NCBI GenBank assembly: GCA_003971905.1
Contig: RSEE01000172.1
Location: 1-58,739 of the forward strand
Reading direction: 5' to 3'
DNA length: 58,739 nt
Source of the DNA: Moniliella sp. 'wahieum'
Lineage: Eukaryota; Basidiomycota; Moniliellomycetes; Moniliellales; Moniliellaceae
Each line of letters begins with the position of its first letter. The first letter of the stretch is position 1. The position numbers were made by a program, and so were the translations under genes. A model generated the notes under the pieces. It made no database searches. It was not told where the DNA came from and saw only the letters and a list, made by a program, of their open reading frames with translations. Shown piece by piece: positions 32,537 to 43,002 of the stretch.

Positions 32537-34780
32537 TGTATTTTTGACTCTGATACGAGGCGCTGCGGTGTCTCCGATGCAGGGCCCCTCATGTCATAGG
32601 CATCTCTTATGAGCGGTCCTCAGTCTCTACATAGGCTAGCGAGAGAGCTTATCTATCCATGCAGCTGGCATCCTTCGCAGCCCGCTCAATATATGGGCGC
32701 ATGGGTACGATGCTTTGTTCCCATTGCGCCCCACATCGGCAGAACCCTTTGTCTGCGGCCCCCAACGGACGCGGACTGACAGAACAGACTGCGCTTTATG
32801 CCTTACTATTGTAGCTCTCTCTGCTGGCTATGTAGAGGACTGAGTACTGACGTATTGGAAGAGATGCCTACGAAATGCGGGCTCTGCGTCAGGAAGAGAT
32901 ACCGCAGTACCGTAACATCTCTGTGACATGCGCTCATGTGCAAAATGCAATACACCGTCAACTGACTGCTCTCTGGTCTTCACATCATTCCTCAGCCCAC
33001 CGGACACGGTGCCGTGCGCTAGTATGTCCGTCGAAGCGGAGGGTGTGCACTACACAGTGCAAACACTTGCGCTATCTATATCTAACAGTTGGAGCACGGT
33101 TCCATGTGGCGTATACTAGGCCAAGTGCCAGTCGCCAAGTGGATGGCGCCACAGTAGGTAAAGGCGCAGGCTAAGGGACCTTCCTTATCATTCCTTCCAA
33201 ACTTCCTGGAGGGCAGGAGTATATTCTCTAGCCTCACTGTAGCTCTCATGTGCAAATGTTGTAGTACTAGTATCAGTTATTAAGGGCGAGGCTAGCTCTT
33301 ATTCATCCCACCCCTGAACGCTTTCGGACCCCGCAAGTCTCTCGATATGGCTCCCATCAGACCCGATGTGGATATTTTGATGACAGCCTGGCCTAGCGAG
33401 GCAACCAGACTGCATCCAGGACCAACAGGACGACATCCGCGCACCCTCGGCCATACGTTTGTTCACCCCAAGCCGACTTCCAAGCCGGGGTCAGCCGCTT
33501 GTTGGAGAGCATGACGTGCCCGACACCCCATGTGGAGGGCCATGATCCGACTCCAAGATCAGGTCGCAGACGTCCGCGAAGCCCTAAGTGGAGTAAAAAC
33601 GAAATGCAACATGAACTCCATGAAGCCCAAAATGGAAAGTTCTTCATGAGATCATGACACGGACGGCCACGTCGCGCAGGCCACTACGAGCCAGGATGAA
33701 GACGCAGAAAAGCGGACTCGAGATGCTGTTGGCCAAGTCCGCCCTATATCTGTATGCCTCCATTTTTCATCTTCAGATGATTAATTTTAAGGCTGACCAC
33801 AGCATCTTTTCCGTTTAACCGCATTTTGGTTTTGCAGCGCAAGTACATTAAACAGCTAGTCATGTGTTGCATGAAGGCGCCTTGGGAAGCGTCTCATCTA
33901 GAAGGCTCCTGTGCGGTATGTATCTATCTTGGATCGCTCGAGACCGAGCTTTCTCTGTGACAAAAATGGTTTGGTTGAGCAGGAATGGGCCAAACTCACG
34001 TTGCCGAACCCAGGCCTCCTGGCACCGTTATCGATGTTGCAACTGTGATGATAAAGGGTGCCTAGGCAAAAGAGTATGGGCAAGAATAACGCGAGCCATA
34101 GCGGTCATCCGCTATGAGATCCTAACTAATGTGCGTATCTTCATTTGGTTCCTTTCCCCTTCACGGTACGTTCTGAACGCTTCTGCCCGAATCCACTTGC
34201 AGGTGGAGACGCACCACTGAGAGTAAGTAAGGCACCGTGGGCCCACATCGGATGCTTTCAGTGTCGCCTCATTTCAAAAGAAGGTTGTCAAACATAACCT
34301 GGGAGACTATGGCCGCAACCTCAACCGCGTGGAGGGCAGCAAGCTTGCGATGCGCATTCGCATCCTCCTTTATTTCTGCCTCGATTTGCTGAATATACGA
34401 CCAGGTGGAGAAGCTGTCGAACGGACTTTGAAACCAGCTGGGGCATTTCGCTGGATGCCATCCCTGACTCTGATGCAACGGTACCCGCTGAGGCAGCGGC
34501 TGTGATGCTAACCTTTCGAACACATGTGGCGACCGGGCCCGATATGCAATACCAATCTATCCAAATACCACAGATCTCCTTTTTTTGGTTTAATTATAGG
34601 ATTAGCCATTATTATTGGATAGTCCCCCATTGGCAAGAAACGTGTACGCAACAGGAGCAGTCATAGTCCTCGATGTCGACAGTGTCATCGGGAGACATTG
34701 ATGTCGGGGTACCCGGGGACATCTATGCCATCGTTGGAGACCTATTACCCCTATGGTATCACCCACGTCAATGACACCCC

Positions 34781-34834
34781 CGACGTCTAAGCCCCCTCCG
34801 ACGTCTAAGACACTCACGACGTCTAAGGCACTGA
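34781..34834. repeat. 18-base tandem repeat at the transposon's left edge
   Basis: CGACGTCTAAG plus seven variable bases is repeated at 34781, 34799 and 34817, the last unit running directly into the left inverted repeat. The adjacency suggests it belongs to the transposon end or its insertion site. Confidence 0.8.
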
Positions 34835-34854
34835 TAGCTAATCGAAATTTCCGG
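34834..34854 (+). repeat. Left terminal inverted repeat
   Basis: Reads ATAGCTAATCGAAATTTCCGG. It pairs with 40256-40276 with one mismatch (C in place of T). Confidence 0.75.
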
Positions 34855-35024
34855 TTACAAGGTTGTCCGGACCTTGCCGCAAGATATTAACTCACGTTTT
34901 CGCCGACTATATCACCAGTGTTGCCACAATCTCGCGACAAGGGACGCTGGCGGCAAGATCGTCGCAAGGCCGAGACAATCTGCCCTGCAGATTGCTCCCA
35001 GGTTACCTCCAGCTATCCACCAGG

Positions 35025-35090
35025 TATCCCCCATCTATCCATCAGATATCCCCCATCTATCTACCAGATATCCCCCATCTATCCACCAGG
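35025..35090. repeat. 22-base tandem array in left subterminal region
   Basis: TATCCCCCATCTATCCATCAGA-type units start at 35025, 35047 and 35069, preceded by a partial unit. Copies differ at one to three positions. Confidence 0.85.
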
Positions 35091-36488
35091 GATCCGCGGA
35101 CGGGTCGCAAGCTTGCTGACAGGCTGGTGGCAAGGGTGGTGGATAGTCTGCCACATACTGCCAGATCAGGCAGTAGATTACTTTTCAAAGCATGCATTGC
35201 CAGGGTTAGACACGGAAAGGAGTAGAGAGGTGCGCCAAGGCAATGGCAGATTGTGATAGGAGCCTCAGGCCGGCAGCAGCCAGAGACATCGCCTTCTTCG
35301 CTGAATCACGAAGGGAAAATATCATGGGACCACCGAGATGAAAAGGGACCGAAGGGCAAAAATCAAGATCCAAGGGCCAGGTCGCACGGGCGGGTGAAGC
35401 GTCATCGCGGTCGAGAAGAGAGAATGATGAGCCAGGCGACGGTGGACGATCTGTGCAAGCCTGCACATGTTCCGTGTTCGTTGTTGCAGCACTTGAGCTT
35501 CATCTCCAGTCATCTAGTCATCCTGCTCAAAGGCGTTATCAGCGAGTGCGTGGACAAGGACAAAACACAGGTACTGACCGTCGAGCCCCAGCGGAGGCAG
35601 CCGTCACCGTCGACCGTCGGCTCGAAGCGCCCTTGTCGTTGATGTTCAACTCGCTGTTGGGAGGCATGACCGATATCTTGACGCGAAGGATACCAGACAA
35701 TACCATACCACCAGGCGTGGTCGACTCTTCCGTCAGCTGCGCACAGATGAGTCAGTACGGCAGGCATCCGCCTGGAGGGCGTGGACATACCGAGGCCAGG
35801 CGCTAGCACAGCAAGCGCGGCGGCGGGGGGGCATATTATGGCAGCGCAACGAGCCGGACACATGTCGCCAGCTCCGGTAGCACAGTGTGTGGCCAGCGAG
35901 AGAGGGGCGGTGGCGGTGGTGGTGGTAGTCGAGAGGCAAGAGCATCGGCGCAGCTGCGTGCGGTTATGGCGCATCCACCGGTGGTCCACCCGCATGGCGC
36001 CAGTGTTGCCCCCCCCCCCCCCACGCCACCGCCAATAGCTCACGGCACCCCCCTGCAGCCTGGCCGTTTAATATAGATCTTCTTTACGTTGTGCACTTGA
36101 GATAGTCGTGACAGCAGCTATATACAGCACGATACTCCAGTCCAACTGTCTCGTTGCGAGAGAAAGCCACATTCGCACAAGTCGCGGGCAAGAGCGAAGG
36201 GAAATTGTCTCTTCACTCGCTCAACAAAACTAAGGCAATCGAGAAGGTGCACCATACAGCCTCGTGTGCATCGGAGCAGTTTGTCACATCAGGAGACGAT
36301 ATGATGTACACTGTGTCCTTCGGTCGACCGCATTTTCCAGCTCATACAGTCCTCGAACCCGTCCAGCCGCTCCAAGATGCCACAGTATCCCAAGCCCTGC
36401 ATGGTCGCCCAAGGCGATGGTCCAGGTCCTCAGGGACGGGTTCATTGTGAAGAGCCACACAAGGGAGGATGGGATCTGATCGGCACAA

Positions 36489-39400
36489 GTGACTCAGCCG
36501 ATGGTCAATAAGCATCCACGCGATCTGGCTATTCACATGTACCTTGCAGAACCTGTTCACCTGCTCGGTATTACCGCGCCTGTCTTTCCCGTCTTGTGGC
36601 AACACGACGCCGACAGCGAAGACTCGTGGCATGGGATCGGGATCGACCTGGCCCAGGACGAAGAGATGACCAAACTGCTGAAGTTCCCAGGCAAGAGGAC
36701 ACGACCCTTTAAGCTTTTACAGGTGGACACAACCAAAAAGCTGCGCCTCTGCGACGACTATACCGTCAGTCAATCTTCCTGCTGTTTTTCTCTACGTGAA
36801 GTTCTTGACCGATTTACTGACTTGCATGCTTGGCTTTACGACACAACAGGGACGTGGGACGGGGAGGAAGTGGAGAAGGGCGTCAACCCCCTCCGATCCA
36901 AGTCCCGTGGCCGAGACATGGTCCGTCTCCCGCTGGCGGGATGGACCGATGGTTTTGCAGACAATGTGTCCAATCGGCCAAGCTCTCTTAACAGCCTGCT
37001 TCTGGGCAACATGCACATGACACGGGTCGGGTCCAGATGGGCAAAGAACCTTTCCTTGTTTGCATCAGAAACAGCAAAGTCTCTCCTCCCGTTGTACGAT
37101 GAGCAGCTGGTCAAACAGCTGGAGTGAGTATCACTGCCTAGGCCAAGTTGCCTATGAAGCCGCCGTGATTCCTGTGGGGAAGGGCAGCATGCTAATGCCT
37201 TTTTCGAAATTGGAGACAGTATCACGAAGAGCTCATTCCTGTCTGGGATTCCAATACCGAGGGATGGATCCTTGTACAGCCTGTGCTGCGGATAATGAAG
37301 GGCGACAACGTGGCCGCCAACGAGATGGCTTCAATTATGGGCATGACTGCCCACGTGTGCTGCCGATTTTTGCGACTGTGGACGGCAACGGGCGAATACA
37401 TTGGCGGAGAACGTGGGTTTCGTATACGAGGCTCTAGTACTGTGTTGAGTGTGCATCAAGACGACTGACTAACTGGCGAACACATTAAGACGGAAGGGAA
37501 TCTACGTTCAAGCGTCGAAGCTTAGTAGGCGTGAAGTCGATCACCAACTCGACATGGTCGTCCAGAACGACGGTCGTGTCGACGACCGAGCGAGCCAGAC
37601 GGGAGTGAACGATAAGTATATGAAGGACGCCTCCTTCCTCCCATTCAAGTACCGCAAGGACCTGGAGGACTCGGCAGGGGCGATTACCGGCAAAAAGCAA
37701 AAGAGGCCACTCCCCGATTTCGTCTCCGAGGTTCGTGAGCTGCTGGATGAGTTTCAAGAAAGGTGGTTACGTGTTCAACCCCCTTTTGACGGTCTACGAG
37801 TGGCAGGGGGTCTCCAGTTTCTCGGTGGGCCATAGCCTTGCGATTGACGTCATGCATACGGTTCTTTTAGGCCCAGTAAAAGCCTCTGTTGAATTGTTGA
37901 CGGACTCGAACTTGGACAAAGGGCACTCGTTAGCGCTATGGCTGGATTCACTCAACACGCGGGGTATGGAATCGGTGGGTCGGCGGCTCAACGGCACCAA
38001 GGTGGTTCACAGCATGCGCTCCGTTACGGGGGTCGACTGCAAGACATTGTGCCAGACTCTCCCCCTGGTGCTGCCCAACTTGGTGGCCACACTGCGGTTG
38101 GACTCCACGAAGCTCCTGGCGTAGTGGAAACGGTGAGACAGAGACTTCGGAGGAAAATTGAAAGGCTGGAGAATGTCCGCAAGAGCATTGTGGCCGCCGC
38201 ACACACTCAAGTGGCTTTGTTACATCGATGGCTTCGCTTTTCAAGACCGGGCCACATACGGCGTACGTCTGAAACTACTACTACTATCTCCTATATGCGT
38301 GTGACCGTGTGTGTTCATCCAAGATCAAAGCTGACATTTTTTTGCCCGATATATCTATGTGCCCAGGACCTGCTTGACCAGGCGGTCCTTCATATTTTCA
38401 TGGCCATCGCGGCCATCGATCCGACCATGCTCGTCCGTCGCCCTACGTTCCACCTTCTTATCCACCTCTCCAAGCAGGCGCGGCTATGGGGCCCCCTCAA
38501 AAACGCTGACACACAGCGTGAGGAGGATTTGTCCGCGTTAGGCGCAAGGCGGGAATTTTACGAACCGCAAAGATATCTGCCGCGACTTGAACTACAAGGT
38601 GGCAGCACAGGAGAACCTGCAAAACCTGCTATGCGGAGGGCGGGCGATCGAGATGCCCAGGGCAACGCTCGTGATCCGCGATACAACTCCTCACAACGAA
38701 GGAGCGGGGTGACACAGGCCCAGCCCGGTCGGAACACTAAGAAATTGTCCGCGGACGCCTGGATCGGGAGGGACCGAGCAGCTGTGCAGTCGAATGTTCC
38801 ACCACTCTCGCTGGCACGACGCTTCAACTCTTAGGCCAAGGGTTAGGCAGTGTGTGGCAAGTCCCTCCCGCACCCGGAAAGAGCCTCAACGGTCCTTCGA
38901 GCGCTGGATTTTCGATCCAGACTGTGACTCAGGCCAAAGTCATCTCGGCGCATGACAAGCTTGGACTTCCGGACCCGGTGCAGCAGAAGCGCGTTCTACT
39001 GTTCTCCATGCCGCTGGATTGGTCGACGATATATTATCGACATTCCGACGGTCCGCGTACAGCACGGTCAGCTTTGTGCTAGGGGGGATTGGGTGCTTGT
39101 TGCCCAAGCGGATATTGGTGGAGTCCTCCCGCCCGGCCATGCTCAGACTTCTGATGCCCCCCTTTTCTATAGGCCGGATCGAACACATTGCTGCCCAACG
39201 ACCCGACATGACTGCTGTGCACCGGCAGGCTAAGGCTGGTCCGACTCGCGACAGAGGATCGGGAGCAGCGAGGACTGGTTCCAATAACCTTGTGATATCC
39301 GTGCTTTGGGTCAAGGTGGCTTTGGCACGCATCATGCCTGTCGACTCGGCATACGGCATGTGGGGACTGGAGCTACCGTTCCCCTCGGCCCGAAACACTG

Positions 39401-39520
39401 CGTATACATTCCTGCTTCGCAGATCGACACCATCTTTGGCCCAGTCAACGTCCAGCACAATTGCGTAAGGGCCAGGTTAGCCCTAAGGTTGTCCCCAACA
39501 GCATTTCGGATGCAGCCACT
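36489..39520 (+). pseudogene. Tnp2-like transposase, spliced and probably frame-damaged
   Basis: Ordered blocks match fungal Tnp2-like transposases. At 37283-37400 IMKGDNVAANEMASIMGM and VCCRF resemble the GDNPxxxE...FCR block. At 37770-38110 VFNPLLTVYEW, SLAIDVMHTVLLGPVKA, LNTRGMESVGRRL and CKTLCQTLPLVLPNL resemble the FNPLL...VEILHxxLLG...GKxFKxLxQ block. At 38440-38600 PTFHLLIHLSKQARLWGP and FTNRKDICRDLNYKVAAQ follow. At 39390-39465 VYIPASQID and VNVQHNC resemble the C-terminal VQHDC motif. Clear splice signals exist, such as GTGAGT at 37124 pairing with an AG before YHEELIPVWD at 37220. Other frame changes, for example near 37755 and 38565, have no intron signals. I call it a pseudogene, but sequencing indels could account for part of the damage. 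Confidence 0.7.
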
Positions 39521-39907
39521 GGCTTGACCTACGATGGGGTCCAGCACAATAACTTGGCTGGGACGTCGGCGGTGCAGCGCAACGTGCTTAACCACTTTGT
39601 CAACTCTGTCTCTCCCCACACACCGACATCCTGCGACTTGCTGACTTGGCCTTTGCCCAGAACTGGGCTGTAGAGGGCGATAGTGTCCCATCGGCGGACG
39701 ACATTGTGCGGGCAGTACAATCACAGCAATGAACGTGCAGAAGATTCCAGATGGGCTACGAATGTTATGATAAGTTGTACTACCCACTGCATTGATGTAT
39801 ACTCTTCACCGTCACAGTCTACAAATGTTTTGACGGCTCTTCGTGTGAAAACAGACGTACGAATATTGGGTCAATTGATCGCATCCACATGGTTAGTGCT
39901 TTTGTGG

Positions 39908-39975
39908 TGCAACGGTCTATGTCTACTTTCGGCTGGGGAAACCACAAGTTCGATTCCTGGACAAATCCTTCCTTT
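39908..39975 (+). other. Degenerate tRNA-like sequence inside the transposon
   Basis: Box A-like TGGTGCAACGG and box B-like AGTTCGATTCC are spaced as in a tRNA. Partly complementary ends (TTTGTGG/GGACAAA) and a run of five T follow at 39973-39977. The anticodon arm is not clear. This may be a captured tRNA fragment or a chance resemblance. Confidence 0.35.
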
Positions 39976-40024
39976 TTAACATAGATCGAGGCTGGCCACT
40001 ATTCACAAGGTCGCGAGATAGGGT

Positions 40025-40094
40025 GGCGGGCAAGATTGCGACTAGAATGGCGGGCAAGATTGGCTACTAGAATGGCGGGCAAGGTTGCGACGAG
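40025..40094. repeat. 24-25-base tandem array in right subterminal region
   Basis: GGCGGGCAAGATTGCGACTA-type units start at 40025, 40049 and 40074. The unit contains GCAAGATTGCGAC, a phrase also found in variants near the left end of the element. Confidence 0.85.
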
Positions 40095-40255
40095 CTTTAT
40101 AGGGCACAATCTGGCAACAACCTCGCTGGGCAACCTTGCCACAATCTGGTCTAGCAGGTTGTGGCTAGCAGTCCTGGCGATGCTGCGACAAGATTGTGCC
40201 CCTCAAATCTATCGGCGAGCTTGTGGCGAGGCCGCAAGGCCCGATAGATTGTGGG

Positions 40256-40276
40256 CCAGAAATTTCGATTAGCTAT
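40256..40276 (-). repeat. Right terminal inverted repeat
   Basis: Its reverse complement reads ATAGCTAATCGAAATTTCTGG, one base different from the left repeat. Confidence 0.75.
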
Positions 40277-41315
40277 TGGCATCTTTGGTAGTGCTGCATG
40301 TCATCGCCGACATATTTGACGTGAACCCTATCATTGATAGGGCGTCCTTTGATGTTTTCCCCTTCCCTGATGTCTTGATACATTGAGCGAGTCTCGTATC
40401 CATGGTGCCAATGACATCCATTTCGTATCTGACATCATGGACATCACTACCGTCCCCGTCATCGAGAACAGCTGCGTTATTTACTTGATATCTATGACAC
40501 ACTCGTTGTCGTCCTCAATCTATGACCGTCATAGATATCCATGACTGCAATGGATGTCAGAAAGGAGTCGGTAGTGAAGCTCGATCATTCAGTATCCAGA
40601 CTCTTATGGATCACTCTGCTTTGGGATTCCACAAGGCTTCGGTTGTGGCACCATGGAAGCGCCTGTCAGACCCTCTCGTTGGCTTGCGTCAACTTACCAG
40701 GCACCCCTCTAGGACAAGGATATAGTTTTCTTTCCCCCGAAGAACGGATCCATGCACAACGTTGCTACGATATACCCGACGAGAGGCCCGATGAGATCGG
40801 GGATAACCTACCTCGTATGTATAGCCGTTTCCCGATTTCCCAACAGCGCTTAGACTCTCTTCATTGAACGGTGAAGAGTAGCTCGTCCTCCTTGCAAAGA
40901 AAAGCATACTCTGAGAAATTATATGGACGCATCCCGCACTGGTGAGCCATGACAACGGCCTTTCATTTAGATCTGCCTTCTGCTTGATTTTTCTACGCTT
41001 CCCATCATATTCTCTGCGATTTTCACCCTCAGTACTTGGTCATTCCGCACCGAGATCTACGCGGCCGATGCGGCGTTTCAAACAGTAGGGCAGCGAAGAC
41101 ACATGAGTTCCGGCCAACCCGTTGGTATTATGCGCGAAACCAGACGAGTTCCTATTTGGGTGCTCGATCGTTTGGGGGTCCCAGCCAAACCCATCCACTG
41201 GACGGGGTTCGCTGCTAGCATCCGTGGGTGTGGAGGAAGTAGCGTTCTAACAAGCAGGAGAGGGCTGATGGTAATGCTACGGGGCTTTCGGCCGACCGCG
41301 ACGCGTGATAGATGA
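40277..41315. other. Gene-free interval at the border of the repeat tract
   Basis: The first 270 bases are rich in GATGTC and GACATC words, as is the DNA left of the transposon at 34640-34760. The rest shows no coding signal. It should include the 3' flank of the aprataxin-like gene. Confidence 0.45.
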
Positions 41316-42290
41316 TCATACGCGTTCCGTTTGGTCAGGAGAAACTAATTGAATCACGTTCGCCTTGGTCTTCGTTGCCCGTCGCTTCTCGGCCCGAGCA
41401 GGGGAATCAAGAAGGTCCAACCAATGGTGGAAGAGGTAGCGCTTGATATCCGCCATGGTAGGTTGCCCGGTCGGTGCCGTCCAGAGCGGCAGACCAGCAT
41501 GGGTGGAGGGCCGGGTGAGCCGCTGATACTGTGCGGGCGAGAAGGGCAATTGAGTACACCGTGCTGGATCCAAGTTTCAACCTGGTGAAGCGAATGCTGT
41601 ACCCGACGCGCGGGTGGAAGGAGGTAGTGGTGTGGTTTCTTGAGTCGATCCGATACGAGGTCCGAGGAAACACGTGCAGGTGAAGTGTGCGCATCGAGGG
41701 GACACTGTGGTACGCCATGTGGATCGGCCAGCTTTCGACCTGCCCGGCCGGGGCCGAGCGAAACAGGGCATCCCGTTCCGGCCTGCAGTGCTTGCCCCGT
41801 GCTCAACAAGTCCCATCCGTCCGTGGGGCTGGCGTCCCGTGTTGGCCTCGGGCAGTGCGCCTCGATCAAACGCTGGACCTGGCCGGGACAAGTGTCAGTG
41901 CTGCTCCATCAACGCAACCATATCCGCCTCCCATAGACGATGGGCCATGGGTACGGGAACACACTTGCGAACCCCTCGTCTCATCGGAAAGAGGGAGGAC
42001 ATACTGCCATCGCGGTTGCCCGTCTTTGCTCACCACCTCCCCCGCCCAAGGGACGGAAGCAGGGTGAAAGCTGATCCAGCGTGGCTGCATCGAGGCTCGT
42101 ACCGTCCGGCAGCGGGAGGCAGACGGGGCAGGACCAATATGTGGTACTTGGCCTTGGGTCGCGTCCATCACCGCCATCGTCCAGCGATCCACCAACAAAC
42201 CAAGCGCCCATCTGGCAGCAGGCCAGGACAGGCGGGGGGGGCAAAGCATAGCGGGTCAGCGCATGGTCCCAGCTGTCGGATACCTTGTTG
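41316..42290 (-). CDS. Aprataxin-like HIT-domain protein
   Basis: Aprataxin (Hnt3 in yeasts) removes AMP from abortive DNA ligation ends in the nucleus. Reading toward lower coordinates, the HIT domain starts with SWDHALTRYA near 42270. It continues through a WDATPKA-like segment (VMDATQGQVP) and LPLPDGTSLDAATLDQL near 42100, and reaches the histidine triad in HSVPSMRTLHLHV at 41715-41671. After it come SDLVSDRLKKPHHY and SFHPRVGYSIRF, as in aprataxin. The C-terminus has YLFHHWLDLL, where aprataxins carry a C2H2 finger, and ends near 41316. At least four frame changes are needed, so exact limits are uncertain and the start codon is not resolved. It is divergent to the SET-domain gene. A different HIT branch is possible, but the PSMRTLHLHV and C-terminal parts favour aprataxin. 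Confidence 0.72.
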
Positions 42291-43002
42291 AATCCCGTTG
42301 GCGGATCGCTTGTCGTGCTTGGCCCGACGTTCGCCCGAGGAGGCGGCCGCGAGGAGGGTTTTGAGCCTGGCTCGGCGTGTCGGCCGCTCTGCTCTGCCCC
42401 CACACCAGGCGGCGTGCTGCCGCGCCGACACCCACCGATCCAGCGTCTGCTGCCGGCCCAAACTCCGGGACTCAGGCCCGACTGGTGGATCTGCCCCCGA
42501 AGCCACCAGACCAGGGACGAAGTGGCGGGCGCTGGCTCGGCACAGGAGTACTCTCCGCTCGGCTCGGCCGGACGCCGGGGGGCTATCCCTCCCACGCGCC
42601 GGGTGAGGGCCAGCGGGGGGGGATGCCGTGGCAGAGGATGGCGTGGCAGCGGATGGCGGCGCCATGTCGGCCCAAGGTGGAGGGAGGCCTCAGATGCCAA
42701 GGTTCAATGGAGGAGGTACGTGGTCGGGGCGGTGCAGCAGACGCGATCGCTGCTGCTGGGCAGCGAGTAGTGAGTACTGAGTGTACTAAAAGCCCCCGCG
42801 GACCCATCCGAGCACCACGTGATCGCCGTGCTAATAAGCGCGCATTGGTTGGTTTACTTTTTTTCCCCCGTTTGGTTGGCTTTTGGTTGCGGCCACCTCC
42901 GTCAGAGCATCTGGGCACCACCATCCGCACATTCCATTGCGTGCGCTGAAGAGCCGCACCGTAAGACGCGTTCTGCCCTGCCCCCCATCTGCCGACGAGG
43001 TG
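42291..43002. other. Divergent intergenic region, possible aprataxin N-terminus
   Basis: The minus strand is open across 42290-42700 in two frames with a proline/arginine-rich composition. It could carry an N-terminal extension of the aprataxin-like protein, but no motif confirms that. The stretch 42770-43000 probably holds the SET gene promoter. Confidence 0.4.

Larger units (their letters stand above)
31098..34780. other. Gene-poor interval
   Basis: It contains the inverted dispersed repeat (31712-31863), a 23-base array (31975-32061) and a diverged duplication (32428-32536 with 33130-33231). Between 33500 and 34250 one plus-strand reading looks weakly gene-like: RLQDQVADVREALSGVKTK, then a possible intron ending TTTTGCAG at 33838, then RKYIKQLVMCCMKAPWE. 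No family is recognised and I do not call a gene. Confidence 0.4.
34834..40276 (+). mobile_element. 5.4 kb TIR transposon carrying a Tnp2-like transposase
   Basis: The 21-base sequence ATAGCTAATCGAAATTTCCGG at 34834-34854 reappears inverted at 40256-40276 with one mismatch. Between them lies a Tnp2-like transposase (36489-39520). Both subterminal regions are rich in short phrases such as TTGCCACAATCT, CGCAAG and GGCAAGATTGCGAC and each has a tandem array (35025-35090 and 40025-40094). Terminal inverted repeats with repetitive subterminal DNA are typical of CACTA and related cut-and-paste elements. I could not identify a clean target duplication, and GATGTC/GACATC-rich DNA outside both ends leaves open that the true ends lie further out. 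The nearly intact TIRs suggest moderate age. Confidence 0.7.

Noticed and set aside
33393..34523. A spliced gene or third transposase
   Set aside because: Weakly gene-like pieces occur on both strands, but no motif or consistent frame joins them.
35510..36043. 177-residue minus-strand frame within the transposon
   Set aside because: It has threonine, alanine and histidine-rich low complexity and runs through a poly-C tract. It gives no domain.
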